A stretch of DNA of 63,253 bases from Lachnospiraceae bacterium UBA7205 (GCA_002490665.1 DKUL01000018.1:61496-124748), one strand, 5' to 3'; counted from the first letter of the stretch, positions 32,715 to 41,186 are shown. The notes: generated by a model not told the origin, from the sequence alone. Translations and numbers: made by a program.

Positions 32715-32715
32715 T

Positions 32716-32742
32716 AAAAGGAGCTTAACCGCTCCTTTTTTT
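32716..32742 (+). terminator. intrinsic terminator after tRNA-Leu
   Basis: AAAAGGAGC, TTAACC loop, GCTCCTTTT and a run of seven T. The last T of the run is the left edge of the two-hairpin repeat. Confidence 0.85.
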
Positions 32743-32840
32743 ATGCACACGGGCGTCCAAATGAAATATGTCAGCAAGCTGACGGACGCCCGGCGCGGCG
32801 AGTAGGGGAGAAGGTCGTTCCCCTACTCGATTGCACACGG
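32743..32840 (+). repeat. two-hairpin repeat, copy A
   Basis: Starts directly after the terminator T-run with ATGCACAC. Stem 1 is GGGCGTCC (32751-32758) with GGACGCCC (32784-32791). On its 5' side only, 11 unpaired purine-rich bases (32759-32769) precede a five-pair inner stem GTCAG/CTGAC with loop CAAG. A seven-base linker leads to hairpin 2, CGAGTAGGGGA (32799-32809) with TCCCCTACTCG (32819-32829). TGCACACGG occurs at both ends (32744 and 32832). Copy B has the same plan with different stem-1 sequence. It contains no gene. Confidence 0.8.
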
Positions 32841-32862
32841 AATCTGAATCAATATACAATTA

Positions 32863-32891
32863 TTGACGAACGGATGGATAAATGGTATTCT
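32863..32891 (+). promoter_or_regulatory. promoter of the Uma2-family gene
   Basis: TTGACG, 17 bases, TATTCT on the plus strand, 45 bases before the start codon at 32937. Confidence 0.6.
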
Positions 32892-32936
32892 TTATTTATG
32901 GACATGAAAAAATGACGGTTAAGGAGGTGGCTGCAC

Positions 32937-33482
32937 ATGGCATTGCCACAGGAACATATTTGTACAGTTGAAGATATCTACGCCCTTCCGGACGGGCAGC
33001 GTGCTGAGTTGATTGACGGACAGATATATATGATGGCTCCGCCAAATTTCAGACATCAGAAAATAGCAATGGAACTATCCACAAGTATCAATGCCTATAT
33101 AAAAGCGCATGGAGGAAACTGCGAAGTTCTTCCCGCACCATTTGCCGTTTTCCTGAATGAAGATGACCGAAACTATGTTGAGCCTGACATTTCTGTTATC
33201 TGTGACAAAAATAAACTGAATGATAAGGGATGCGTGGGCGCGCCTGACTGGATCATTGAGATTACATCCCCATCCAATCCGGAATACGATTATGGCATCA
33301 AGCTTTTCAAGTACCGTACTGCCGGGGTTCGCGAATACTGGATTGTAAATCCGCTAAAGCATACTGTCAATGTACATGATTTTGAGCAGGAAAAGAAATC
33401 AAACTTATATTCTTTCAGCGATACGATTCCCGTATGCATTTATGAGGATCTGACCATCAATATTGACGAACTGCTCGCATAA
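32937..33482 (+). CDS. Uma2-family putative endonuclease (DUF820)
   Basis: A 181-residue member of the Uma2/DUF820 family, which has a PD-(D/E)XK nuclease-like fold. The conserved elements are (V)EPDISVICD at about 81-90, the EITSPSNPEYD segment with the catalytic Glu and Asp (about 104-118), and K112-F-K-Y-R-type residues shortly after. The biochemical role of the family is not settled; many genomes hold multiple copies and it is often called restriction-endonuclease-like. AAGGAGG lies nine bases upstream. It is monocistronic and lies next to the structured repeat, with a bidirectional terminator downstream. Confidence 0.85.
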   Translation: MALPQEHICTVEDIYALPDGQRAELIDGQIYMMAPPNFRHQKIAMELSTSINAYIKAHGGNCEVLPAPFAVFLNEDDRNYVEPDISVICDKNKLNDKGCVGAPDWIIEITSPSNPEYDYGIKLFKYRTAGVREYWIVNPLKHTVNVHDFEQEKKSNLYSFSDTIPVCIYEDLTINIDELLA

Positions 33483-33486
33483 GAAA

Positions 33487-33522
33487 ACAGGACAACTCCT
33501 TTTACGGTCAGTTGTCCTGTTC
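33487..33522. terminator. bidirectional terminator
   Basis: AACAGGACAACT, a 12-base loop, AGTTGTCCTGTT. The stem is 12 perfect pairs with T-rich sequence on both sides. It ends the rightward Uma2 gene and the leftward purO-purH operon. Confidence 0.8.
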
Positions 33523-33547
33523 TTTATTCATTATTTATCAAATCAGC

Positions 33548-34723
33548 CTAATGATGGAACAGCCTGATACCTGTAAAGCACATCGCCATGCCATACTTAT
33601 TGCAGGTTTCGATGACATTGTCATCCCGGATGGAACCGCCCGGCTGTGCGATGTATTTCACGCCGCTCCTGTGTGCCCTCTCCACATTGTCGCCAAATGG
33701 GAAAAATGCGTCGGAACCAAGCGCCACATCTGTCATCTGGTCAAGCCATGCACGTTTCTCCTCCCTTGTAAGCACCTCCGGTTTTTCCGTAAAAAAATTT
33801 TCCCATGTGCCGTCTGCGAGCACGTCCATATAGTCGTCACTCATGTATACGTCTATCGTATTATCCCTGTCCGCCCGTCCGATTTTATCCTTGAACGGCA
33901 GATTCAATACCTTGGGATTCTGGCGCAAAAACCAGTTGTCAGCCTTGTTTCCTGCAAGCCTTGTACAGTGGATGCGCGACTGCTGCCCTGCGCCGATGCC
34001 GATTGCCTGTCCGCCCTTTACATAGCAGACAGAATTTGACTGCGTGTATTTTAACGTAATCATGGCAATCGCAAGGTCTATTTTTGCCTGTTCGGGAATT
34101 TCCTTGTTTTCTGTCACGACATTTGCAAACAGCGCATCGTCTATCACCAGCTCGTTTCTGCCCTGCTCAAAGGTAATGCCGTAGACATCCTTTGTCTCTA
34201 CAGGATTTGGTACATACGCAGGGTCAATCTGAATCACTGCGTAATTGCCCTTTTTCTTTGCCTTCAGAAGTTCAAGCGCCTCCGGCTCGTATCCGGGTGC
34301 AATGATTCCATCTGATACCTCACGCTTAATCAGCTTCGCCGTATCGACATCACACACGTCCGACAGCGCGATAAAATCGCCAAAAGACGACATTCTGTCC
34401 GCGCCCCTCGCCCTTGCATAGGCACTTGCAAGCGGTGACAGCTCGCTCATGTCATCTACCCAGTAAATCTTTCTCTCAACCTCATTTAAAGAGAGTCCCA
34501 CCGCCGCGCCGGCAGGCGAAACATGCTTAAACGAAGCCGCTGCCGGAAGCCCGGTAGCTTTTTTCAGTTCTTTTACAAGCTGCCATCCGTTAAATGCATC
34601 CAGAAAATTGATGTATCCGGGTTTTCCGTTCAGCACTTCGATGGGCAGCTCACCGTCCTTCATATAGATTTTAGATGGTTTCTGATTCGGGTTACAGCCA
34701 TATTTTAATTCTAATTCTTTCAT
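33548..34723 (-). CDS. purH: AICAR formyltransferase (stand-alone PurH transferase domain)
   Basis: Transfers a formyl group from 10-formyltetrahydrofolate to AICAR, giving FAICAR, the penultimate step of IMP synthesis. In most bacteria this activity is the C-terminal domain of bifunctional PurH (over 500 residues). Here only the transferase is present, in 391 residues. The active-site Lys-His pair is in SFKHVSPAG (about 64-72), and FFPFGDNVERA and AQPGGSIRDD are present near the end. The missing IMP cyclohydrolase activity is supplied by purO, which lies 28 bases upstream. AAGGAG lies ten bases before the start. Confidence 0.9.
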   Translation of the reverse strand: MKELELKYGCNPNQKPSKIYMKDGELPIEVLNGKPGYINFLDAFNGWQLVKELKKATGLPAAASFKHVSPAGAAVGLSLNEVERKIYWVDDMSELSPLASAYARARGADRMSSFGDFIALSDVCDVDTAKLIKREVSDGIIAPGYEPEALELLKAKKKGNYAVIQIDPAYVPNPVETKDVYGITFEQGRNELVIDDALFANVVTENKEIPEQAKIDLAIAMITLKYTQSNSVCYVKGGQAIGIGAGQQSRIHCTRLAGNKADNWFLRQNPKVLNLPFKDKIGRADRDNTIDVYMSDDYMDVLADGTWENFFTEKPEVLTREEKRAWLDQMTDVALGSDAFFPFGDNVERAHRSGVKYIAQPGGSIRDDNVIETCNKYGMAMCFTGIRLFHH

Positions 34724-34751
34724 ATGTTATTTACTCCTTATTGCAGAATTC

Positions 34752-35465
34752 TTATACATTCTTATTGTATATCTTTGACTCATATTTTCCGGTCTCTATG
34801 TCAATAAAGCGGATAAACAGCGATACCTTATTGTCTTCATTTAAGCTGTTCCAGACCATATCGCCAAACGCATCCATGTCATCTGGGATATCCACAAGCT
34901 TCGGTTCACCCTCAAAGCTTGGAAGCGGATTGCCATCACCCATATAAGTGTGGATAAAATGTCCCTCTCCCGCCACGGGATTGCTGTATGCAAAGGTAAA
35001 ACGATTGCACGCGTCGGGATTTCCATTGTTGCTTTTCAAAATGGACATTGCATAGTTGTAGCTGCCGTTTTCAATATGGAGAATGCCGGAAATCCGCGGC
35101 GTGTAATTGGGTGCGTCCGGCTCAAACTCCCTTGTCCTGAGCGCCTGTTCAAATGTCTGCTGCCTGTCCATCAGCTCATAGATTGTGTCTGTCTGGTCAC
35201 CGTTTGTCACAATTGTCTTATTGCCGAGCACGCGAACCGGCGCATAAATGATAAGGCTTGGGTCGCTTAGCTTAGACGGGTCAAATGCCTGTGTGCGGAT
35301 CCCTTCTCCATCCTCCACAAACACGCGGTTTCTGCTGTTCTCGCTCCTGCCCATGATAAAATAGGCAATGGCAGCCTTTTTCCCATCCTTTGACTTACCA
35401 ATGACAATTCCCCTGCCAGGGTATGCATTTCCTCTGAGCTCCTGTTCCAATGATAACATGTTCAT
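34752..35465 (-). CDS. purO: IMP cyclohydrolase, PurO type
   Basis: Closes the ring of FAICAR to IMP, the last step of purine synthesis. The 237-residue protein matches the archaeal-type IMP cyclohydrolase family: NAYPGRGIVIG (about 13-23), AAIAYFIMGRSENSRNR (about 31-47), and SILKSNNGNPDACNRF-like Arg/Asn-rich segment (about 147). The enzyme is unrelated to the PurH N-terminal domain. It is the first gene after the ZTP riboswitch and precedes the AICAR formyltransferase gene, so the two replace one bifunctional PurH. GGAGG lies seven bases before the ATG. Confidence 0.88.
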   Translation of the reverse strand: MNMLSLEQELRGNAYPGRGIVIGKSKDGKKAAIAYFIMGRSENSRNRVFVEDGEGIRTQAFDPSKLSDPSLIIYAPVRVLGNKTIVTNGDQTDTIYELMDRQQTFEQALRTREFEPDAPNYTPRISGILHIENGSYNYAMSILKSNNGNPDACNRFTFAYSNPVAGEGHFIHTYMGDGNPLPSFEGEPKLVDIPDDMDAFGDMVWNSLNEDNKVSLFIRFIDIETGKYESKIYNKNV

Positions 35466-35507
35466 CTCTCATCCTCCTTGTACGTTGAAAAGTATATGAA
35501 AGTGCAC

Positions 35508-35633
35508 AAAAAAACCGTCCAGGCGCACTTACACAGTACTGCCCAGGCGGTCGGCTTTTTATCTATGATACACTCCCTGTAGGTTCTCCTACCCGGCACC
35601 GTCCATCCGATGCCGTCTCCGCCAGTCGTGTAC
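35508..35633 (-). promoter_or_regulatory. ZTP (pfl) riboswitch with terminator
   Basis: On the minus strand the aptamer begins GTACACGACTGGCGG and includes GGATGGACGGTGCCGGGTAG and the paired GTGTATC that closes the first stem. The 3' domain has the diagnostic CCGACCGCCTGGGCA. These fit the pfl/ZTP consensus. Immediately after, CCGCCTGGGCA can pair instead with TGCGCCTGGACGG, ahead of seven T (35508-35514), forming a terminator. Ligand binding should hold the aptamer and let purO-purH be transcribed when ZMP/ZTP accumulates, which is when 10-formyl-folate is short. Confidence 0.9.
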
Positions 35634-35641
35634 TTAATTTC

Positions 35642-35670
35642 ATCATATATGATAATACAACCTTTGGCAA
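35642..35670 (-). promoter_or_regulatory. promoter of the purO-purH operon
   Basis: TTGCCA, 17 bases, TATGAT on the minus strand, with its expected start point at the first bases of the riboswitch aptamer. Confidence 0.65.
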
Positions 35671-35701
35671 GAGATAATTTGATATTCTACAAAATTTCTG
35701 C

Positions 35702-37402
35702 TTACTCCTCGAATACAACATGACAGTCCTTTCCAAAAAAGGCAATGCCATATTTATGAACAACCTCATATCCATTGTCATGAAGCTCCCGCATATACTG
35801 TCTGTCCTTAATCTGCTGAATTGCCTCCCCTGCTTTCGTCTCCAATTCCCGCACACTTTGGGCAATCTTAAACTCAACCACAAAAGCTGCTTTCCTGTGC
35901 GATACTGGCGAGATAAACAAATCGCTTCGTCCATACCCCCCTTCACGGTTCGACTTTACAACATATCCTTTTATTCCTGCCAGAACGCCCGCCAGAAAGC
36001 CATGATAAAAGCTCTCATACGCATCATTAAAGCTGATGGTTTCCAAAAGCATATCCCCGATTTCTTCCTCAACTGTCTCCGCGTCACCGTCCACAACAGC
36101 CTGCAGCAGTCTGGTGCGGTCTTTCTGTTTGACTTTCTGGTCAAACCACGAAAGGACTTTTCTACGGAAAATATACTTCACTTCCTCATTTGGAATCGTC
36201 AGTTCCACGAAGATCTGCTTGGTTTTCTCGTCCATCCATTCCCTGACCTTGCGGAAATACCCCGTGAAGAACATAAAGTTCCAGAGGTTATCCATCGTCT
36301 CATATACCTCATCATAAGTAATATCCTCGTGAACCGGCTTCACCAGCGTCTTTTCCTCAATGATTGCCTCAATTTCTCCTTTTGTCCCCTCGTCCGCCAT
36401 ATCAATCAGGCTGCGCACAATACTGTTTGAACTGGTATTTGCCCAGTAAGAGGATGGAAATTCGTCTATGTCTGCTTTTAAATCCTTGATATAACGCACC
36501 ACACTCCACGGATTATATACATTCGCACTGCCAAATATATATCCGTTATACCATTCCTTTATGGTGTCATACCGTATTTCCAGATGGTAATCACTGCATA
36601 TTTTCCCTACTTCTTTCTCCGTAAAACCAAAGTATTCGTCATAATTCTTGCTCAGTATGGAAATTATTTCAAGATTGTTCATGCCCGTGAAAATACTTTC
36701 CTTGCTGATGCGCAGACAGCCTGTAATAACGGCAAACTCGAGACTGGCGTTTGTCTTCAGTGCAGACTCAAATAGTGAGCGGATAAAGCCAATCATCTCA
36801 TCATAAAACCCTTTGATAAATGCGTGTTCCAGCGGCACATCATATTCGTCAATCAGTATGATGGCTTTTTTTCCATAATATTTTTCCAGACATTGCGACA
36901 GGAATTCAAGGGATTTCGCATACTCAATTTTTTTCGCCTTCCCTGTCATAATCAGCTCATATTTTTCTTTTTGCGTTTCCACTAATGCGTCATTTTTTAA
37001 AATGTAAATGTGGCGGTAATATTCCTGCTGTATCTCATCAATCAGACTGTCCTGCGCCATCTCAAAATCCGGCTGTTTTCCTGATTGCAGTGAAAGGTTA
37101 ATCACCGGGTACTGCCCCATATGTGCCAGATACCTGTCATCTGCCTGCATAATATTCAGTCCGTCAAAAAGATATCCGTTGTCGACCTTGTTCCCATTAT
37201 CGTCCCTTGCATCCTCAAAAAAATATTGGAGCATACTCATATTAAGTGTTTTTCCGAAACGTCTTGGACGTGTAAAAAGATTAACCAATCCCTTTTTGTC
37301 CAATAATTCCTTGATAAGCATCGTCTTATCCACAAAATAATAACCTCTTGTAATCAGCTTCTCAAAATCGTCAATACCTATCGGCAGCGGTTTATAATCC
37401 AT
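35702..37402 (-). CDS. AAA-ATPase-like/DUF1703 protein with PD-(D/E)XK-like C-terminus
   Basis: A 566-residue protein of a family abundant in Lachnospiraceae and Bacteroidetes. The opening LPIGIDDFEKLITRGYYFVDKT and the P-loop-like RPRRFGKTLNMSML (about 46-59) form the ATPase half, with a Walker B-like AIILIDEYDVPLE at about 192. The C-terminal half holds the DUF1703 nuclease-like region with YGRSDLFI and AAFVVEFKI (the E-x-K pair of PD-(D/E)XK enzymes). Its role is not established; mobile or stress-linked functions have been suggested. The start at 37402 is chosen because GGAGG lies nine bases upstream. It is monocistronic. Confidence 0.82.
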   Translation of the reverse strand: MDYKPLPIGIDDFEKLITRGYYFVDKTMLIKELLDKKGLVNLFTRPRRFGKTLNMSMLQYFFEDARDDNGNKVDNGYLFDGLNIMQADDRYLAHMGQYPVINLSLQSGKQPDFEMAQDSLIDEIQQEYYRHIYILKNDALVETQKEKYELIMTGKAKKIEYAKSLEFLSQCLEKYYGKKAIILIDEYDVPLEHAFIKGFYDEMIGFIRSLFESALKTNASLEFAVITGCLRISKESIFTGMNNLEIISILSKNYDEYFGFTEKEVGKICSDYHLEIRYDTIKEWYNGYIFGSANVYNPWSVVRYIKDLKADIDEFPSSYWANTSSNSIVRSLIDMADEGTKGEIEAIIEEKTLVKPVHEDITYDEVYETMDNLWNFMFFTGYFRKVREWMDEKTKQIFVELTIPNEEVKYIFRRKVLSWFDQKVKQKDRTRLLQAVVDGDAETVEEEIGDMLLETISFNDAYESFYHGFLAGVLAGIKGYVVKSNREGGYGRSDLFISPVSHRKAAFVVEFKIAQSVRELETKAGEAIQQIKDRQYMRELHDNGYEVVHKYGIAFFGKDCHVVFEE

Positions 37403-37539
37403 ATTGATTTTCCTCCCTGCTTCTGATTTTCTGGATTCAGTGATAGGCTTATTATACAAGATATTATCGTATAATGCCATACCTTTCTATAATGAGTCAC
37501 TATCATATCCGATACTGTTATTGACCATGAGAACATACA

Positions 37540-37567
37540 AGCCTGCATTCTATTGCAAACGCAGGCT
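37540..37567 (-). terminator. hairpin after the amylase gene
   Basis: On the minus strand AGCCTGC, a 14-base loop, GCAGGCT, then TTGTATGTTC. Seven perfect pairs, but a poor U-tract; it is a likely weak terminator of the TetR-aldo/keto-amylase unit. Confidence 0.45.
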
Positions 37568-37634
37568 AATATCTGAATCTTCTATTGTAATATGTTTTCC
37601 AGTATAGTCTTGAACACAACAGGTCTTCTTATCA

Positions 37635-39410
37635 TTATATATTCTGCTTATTGCTCAGATACCGGATGCACACGCCGTTTGTATGGAGGACATCCCCTTC
37701 CAGCCTTCTTGAGAACATGATTTTGCTATCGCTGTCTTTTATGACTTCAATGTCCTCGTCGCTGCTGTTTACAATCACCTCGAGCGTCTCCCCCCAGCCC
37801 ATTTTCTGGAACTGAATCACCCTTGGATTTGCATAGTCAGCCGGGAAATGGAAGTTTCTCTGACGCATCAGCGGTTCCTCTTTCCGGAGCTTTATCAGCT
37901 GCTTCGTTATGGAAATCTGTTCGTTATACTTGCCCTGTTCGATATCATCCCATGGCATACAGCGGCGGCAGTCGGGATCATAACCACCCTCCATGCCGAT
38001 TTCTGTTCCGTAGTAGATACATGTACTGCCCGGCATCGTGAAAAGCAGCGCAAACAGACAATTATATTCATCCAGACCACCTGTCACGTTCCTGAGACGG
38101 ATGGTGTCATGTGAGTCAAGCATGTTGAACAGCACGTCATTTGTCTGCTGCATATAGTTGGTGTAGCAGCGGTTTATCATAAACTCGAAATCTTCCCCCG
38201 TCAGGCTCTTGTCGAGGAAAAAGTCCTTCATGCTGCCAGCAAGCGGATAGTTCATAACCGAGTCGTATTCGTCTCCCCGCAGCCATGGAATCGCATCATG
38301 CCAGACCTCCCCCAGAATATAAATATCGGGTTTTATCGTTTTCAGCGCAAGACGGAGCTGCTTGCAGAATACATGGGACACCTCATTTGCCACATCCATG
38401 CGGATGCCGTCCACATCATACTTCTGAACCCAGCCGCAGGCAACCCCGATTAGGTATTCCCGCACCGCCTTGTTATTTGTATTGAGCTTTGGCATGGAGT
38501 CAAAAAATGCAAACGTGTACAGCTGTCCTCTTTTCGCCGCATCCCACTGGTTGGACAACGGCCACTCATTAATCATAAACCAGTCAAAGTACTCGGAATC
38601 CCGTCCGTTTTTCAACACGTCCTGCCATGGCTCAAAGAAATAACCGCTGTGGTTGAATACCGCGTCAAGCATCACGCGTATCCCGCGCTTGTGCGCCTCC
38701 TCCACAAAAGTTTTCATGGTCTCGTCATCACCAAAATTGTGGTCAATCTTTCCATAGTCCGTCGTGTCATACTTATGGTTTGACGGCGCTTCATTAATCG
38801 GCGTTGTGTAGATGCCTGTAATGCCCAAATCCTTCAGATAGTCAAGCTTGTCTATCATTCCCTTTATGTCTCCGCCATAAAAGTCTTTGTGCCCGACGCC
38901 GCCCTCATATTTCCATGGCTTTGTGTTTTCCGGGTTCAGCGAGGGGTCGCCGTTGCAGAACCTGTCCGGAAAAATCTGATACCAGACTGTCTCATTCACC
39001 CACCATGGCACCTTGTTGATATCAATCGGATTCATCCACGGCATGGTGAAACACTGCCTGCTTCGTCCCTTAATCTGCATCTGTTCCTCACTGACAAAAC
39101 CATCCTCAAAATAGTACCAGCGCTCTGTGTCAGTCACCAGCTCGAAATAATATTTTAGCCGTTTAAATGCCGGTTTAATTGTCGTCGTCCACCAAAGCTG
39201 GTATTTCAAGCGCTTTTTAAATGGAATATTTGCCTTGTCTCCTGTCCATTCTTCCCCGCCGCCCAGAATACCATTTGCAAATGGGTCTCCATAGACAATA
39301 TTGACTTCCTTTACATCATATCCTGTTTTGAGATTGATAATCAGCTGGTTCTCATCAATCATATAGCAATAATTATCAACTGTTCTGTGATAAACTGACG
39401 CAAACTCCAT
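37635..39410 (-). CDS. alpha-amylase family enzyme (neopullulanase/cyclomaltodextrinase-like)
   Basis: A 591-residue GH13 enzyme. An N-terminal beta-sandwich (about 1-130) precedes the barrel. The catalytic residues are in DGIRMDVAN (nucleophile Asp), ILGEVWHDA (acid/base Glu) and NMLDSHDT (third Asp), and the GH13 region DAVFNHSG is present. The N-terminal domain and the WWVNETVWYQIFPDRF opening fit the cyclomaltodextrinase/neopullulanase group (GH13_20), which cut maltodextrins, cyclodextrins or pullulan in the cytoplasm. No signal peptide is seen. It is 35 bases after the aldo/keto reductase gene. Confidence 0.87.
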   Translation of the reverse strand: MEFASVYHRTVDNYCYMIDENQLIINLKTGYDVKEVNIVYGDPFANGILGGGEEWTGDKANIPFKKRLKYQLWWTTTIKPAFKRLKYYFELVTDTERWYYFEDGFVSEEQMQIKGRSRQCFTMPWMNPIDINKVPWWVNETVWYQIFPDRFCNGDPSLNPENTKPWKYEGGVGHKDFYGGDIKGMIDKLDYLKDLGITGIYTTPINEAPSNHKYDTTDYGKIDHNFGDDETMKTFVEEAHKRGIRVMLDAVFNHSGYFFEPWQDVLKNGRDSEYFDWFMINEWPLSNQWDAAKRGQLYTFAFFDSMPKLNTNNKAVREYLIGVACGWVQKYDVDGIRMDVANEVSHVFCKQLRLALKTIKPDIYILGEVWHDAIPWLRGDEYDSVMNYPLAGSMKDFFLDKSLTGEDFEFMINRCYTNYMQQTNDVLFNMLDSHDTIRLRNVTGGLDEYNCLFALLFTMPGSTCIYYGTEIGMEGGYDPDCRRCMPWDDIEQGKYNEQISITKQLIKLRKEEPLMRQRNFHFPADYANPRVIQFQKMGWGETLEVIVNSSDEDIEVIKDSDSKIMFSRRLEGDVLHTNGVCIRYLSNKQNI

Positions 39411-39445
39411 ATCCGTACCTGTACCTTTCCCAATGACATTGTTTT

Positions 39446-40486
39446 TTATTTTTCATTGCTGACACTGACCCTGCCAGCCAGAACATTCTCATAATCCTCA
39501 AGATTTTTTTCCAGAAGCTTTGGCGTGTCAAGCCCATATGGACACTTTGACGCACAGCTTCCGCAATGTATGCACTCCTTGATTTTTGCCATCTCTGCCT
39601 GCCACTCCTCACCTAACCAGTTCGCAGACGGAGAACGGCGCAAAAGCTGTGAAATACGCGCACAGTTATTGATTTTGATTCCTTTCGGACATGGCATGCA
39701 ATAGCCGCACCCACGGCAGAAATCACCTGCCAGCTCTTTTAAATCCCTCTCATAGACTGCTTTCATCTCCTCGTCCATCTCAGGCATATTCTCCTGATAA
39801 GACAAAAATTCTGCAAGCTCTGATTCCCTCTGCACACCCCACAACGGCAAAACAGCGCTGTGCTGGCAGGCGAACCAGTAGCAGAGCCTCGCATTCGTCA
39901 GCAGACCGCCCGCAAGTCCTTTCATGCCCAGAAAGCCCATTCCTGCATCCTCGCATTTCTTTACAAGTGCAATCTCTTTTTCGGAGGAAATATATGCAAA
40001 CGGAAACTGCAGCGTTTCATACAGACCGCTCCCGACTGCCTCCTCGGCGACATTCAGAAGATGCGCCGTAATTCCGATATGTTTAATCTTTCCCTCTTGT
40101 TTTGCCTTTAATACTGCGTCATATACACCGTCGTCATCTCCTGGCATAAAACATTTCGGTGCACAGTGCAGCTGGTACACATCAATATAATCTGTCTTGA
40201 GCAGGCGAAGCGAGGTTTCCAGGTCCGCAAGAACATCCTCCCCCGTCTTGGCAGCTGTCTTTGTCGCAATATAATACCGGCTCCTCTCAATGCCCTCCAG
40301 GGCGGTACCCAGTTTCTTTTCACTGTCGCTGTAAGCCCTTGCGGTGTCAAAAAAATTAACGCCGCCGTCAAGCGCCATATGTATCAGCTTCACTGCACTT
40401 TCCATATCAATCCGCTGAATCGGAAGCGCACCAAAGCCGTTTTTATTGGCAATGATTCCTGTATTTCCAAGTTTTACGGTTACCAT
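39446..40486 (-). CDS. aldo/keto reductase with C-terminal ferredoxin domain
   Basis: A 346-residue fusion. Residues 1-250 are an aldo/keto reductase barrel: FGALPIQRI, NFFDTARAYSDSE (catalytic Asp-Tyr region), IATKTAAK (Lys) and QLHCAP (His). The remaining part has two [4Fe-4S]-type cysteine clusters, CRGCGYCMPCPKG and CIHCGSCASKCPYG. Such fusions are common in Clostridia and suggest an electron input different from, or added to, NADPH. The start at 40486 is chosen because GGAGGG lies five bases upstream. It follows the TetR gene by 28 bases and may be its target. Confidence 0.87.
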   Translation of the reverse strand: MVTVKLGNTGIIANKNGFGALPIQRIDMESAVKLIHMALDGGVNFFDTARAYSDSEKKLGTALEGIERSRYYIATKTAAKTGEDVLADLETSLRLLKTDYIDVYQLHCAPKCFMPGDDDGVYDAVLKAKQEGKIKHIGITAHLLNVAEEAVGSGLYETLQFPFAYISSEKEIALVKKCEDAGMGFLGMKGLAGGLLTNARLCYWFACQHSAVLPLWGVQRESELAEFLSYQENMPEMDEEMKAVYERDLKELAGDFCRGCGYCMPCPKGIKINNCARISQLLRRSPSANWLGEEWQAEMAKIKECIHCGSCASKCPYGLDTPKLLEKNLEDYENVLAGRVSVSNEK

Positions 40487-40514
40487 GTTTACCCTCCATT
40501 CCTGCAAAAAACGG

Positions 40515-41117
40515 TCAGCCTTCGGCTTCCTTCTTCCTTTTCATATAGGACATGATTGCCTCCACTCCGTACAGCATCGTGCTTAGCCCGTCCTGATATC
40601 TGTAGTTTCTGTTTGCCGCAAGCATACCGCTTATCCCCGTTGTAAGGATCCAGATGTTTTCTGCCGCCTTGTGGCTGTCCGTCTCCGCACAGACATCGCC
40701 TGCTGCCTTCCCATCCTCAATCATCTGCATCATTTCCTGAAGGATTTCATTTTTCACGCCAGTATCCGTGATTCGGTACAGGGCAGTATAGTACTGAAAA
40801 TAGGCATTTTTTTCATAGATATAAGCAAATGCCGCCTTGATAAGCGCCAAAAATCTTTCATAAAAGGAATCCTGAGGATTTACCGCCGCCCACGCTTTTG
40901 CCATAAGCTCTTCATTGCACCGCCATGCGACAACCAGATTGATTTCTTCTATGTCCCGGAATCTGTTATAAATGACACGCCTGTCACAGTTCAGTTCGCG
41001 GCAAAGCCTGGTGACAGTCAGGGCATCTGCGCCTTCCCTGCAGCCAATATTTACGGCAAGGTCGACAATGCGCCTGCTTGTCTCGTCTTCAATTCGCTTT
41101 CCTTTCGAGAATGCCAT
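40515..41117 (-). CDS. TetR-family transcriptional regulator
   Basis: A 200-residue dimeric repressor. The N-terminal HTH is at about residues 12-58 (DALTVTRLCRELNCDRRVIYNRF, where helix 3 reads NCDRRVIYNRF). The C-terminal ligand-binding domain is unrelated to a recognised type. The start at 41117 (MAFSKGKRIEDE) follows GGGGTGAG; an earlier ATG would be further from the site. An inverted repeat AGGAAC-N5-GTTCCT at 41151-41167 overlaps its leader and is the probable operator. It is the first gene of a TetR-aldo/keto-amylase unit, so autoregulation is likely. Confidence 0.82.
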   Translation of the reverse strand: MAFSKGKRIEDETSRRIVDLAVNIGCREGADALTVTRLCRELNCDRRVIYNRFRDIEEINLVVAWRCNEELMAKAWAAVNPQDSFYERFLALIKAAFAYIYEKNAYFQYYTALYRITDTGVKNEILQEMMQMIEDGKAAGDVCAETDSHKAAENIWILTTGISGMLAANRNYRYQDGLSTMLYGVEAIMSYMKRKKEAEG

Positions 41118-41150
41118 CTCTCTCACCCCAATCATACATAGGGAACTATC

Positions 41151-41167
41151 AGGAACCGAATGTTCCT
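41151..41167 (-). promoter_or_regulatory. candidate TetR operator
   Basis: AGGAAC-ATTCG-GTTCCT, a 6-5-6 inverted repeat, 20-36 bases downstream of the -10 of the TetR promoter. The spacing and symmetry suit a dimeric repressor. Confidence 0.5.
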
Positions 41168-41186
41168 CGGCAGTACCCATAAATAC

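Noticed and set aside
32491..32715. A minus-strand frame of 74 residues across tRNA-Leu and its upstream region
   Set aside because: Its first half is antisense to the tRNA, a familiar false gene (opening MPVAGLEPARG...); the tRNA fold is unambiguous.
32744..32840. TGCACACGG direct repeat as a target-site duplication of copy A
   Set aside because: Copy B has similar but unequal ends (TGCGCAG and TGCACATGG), so these ends are part of the element rather than a clear duplication.
35563..35946. A minus-strand frame overlapping the riboswitch and the DUF1703 gene
   Set aside because: It reads through the riboswitch aptamer and promoter in a different frame from the DUF1703 gene.
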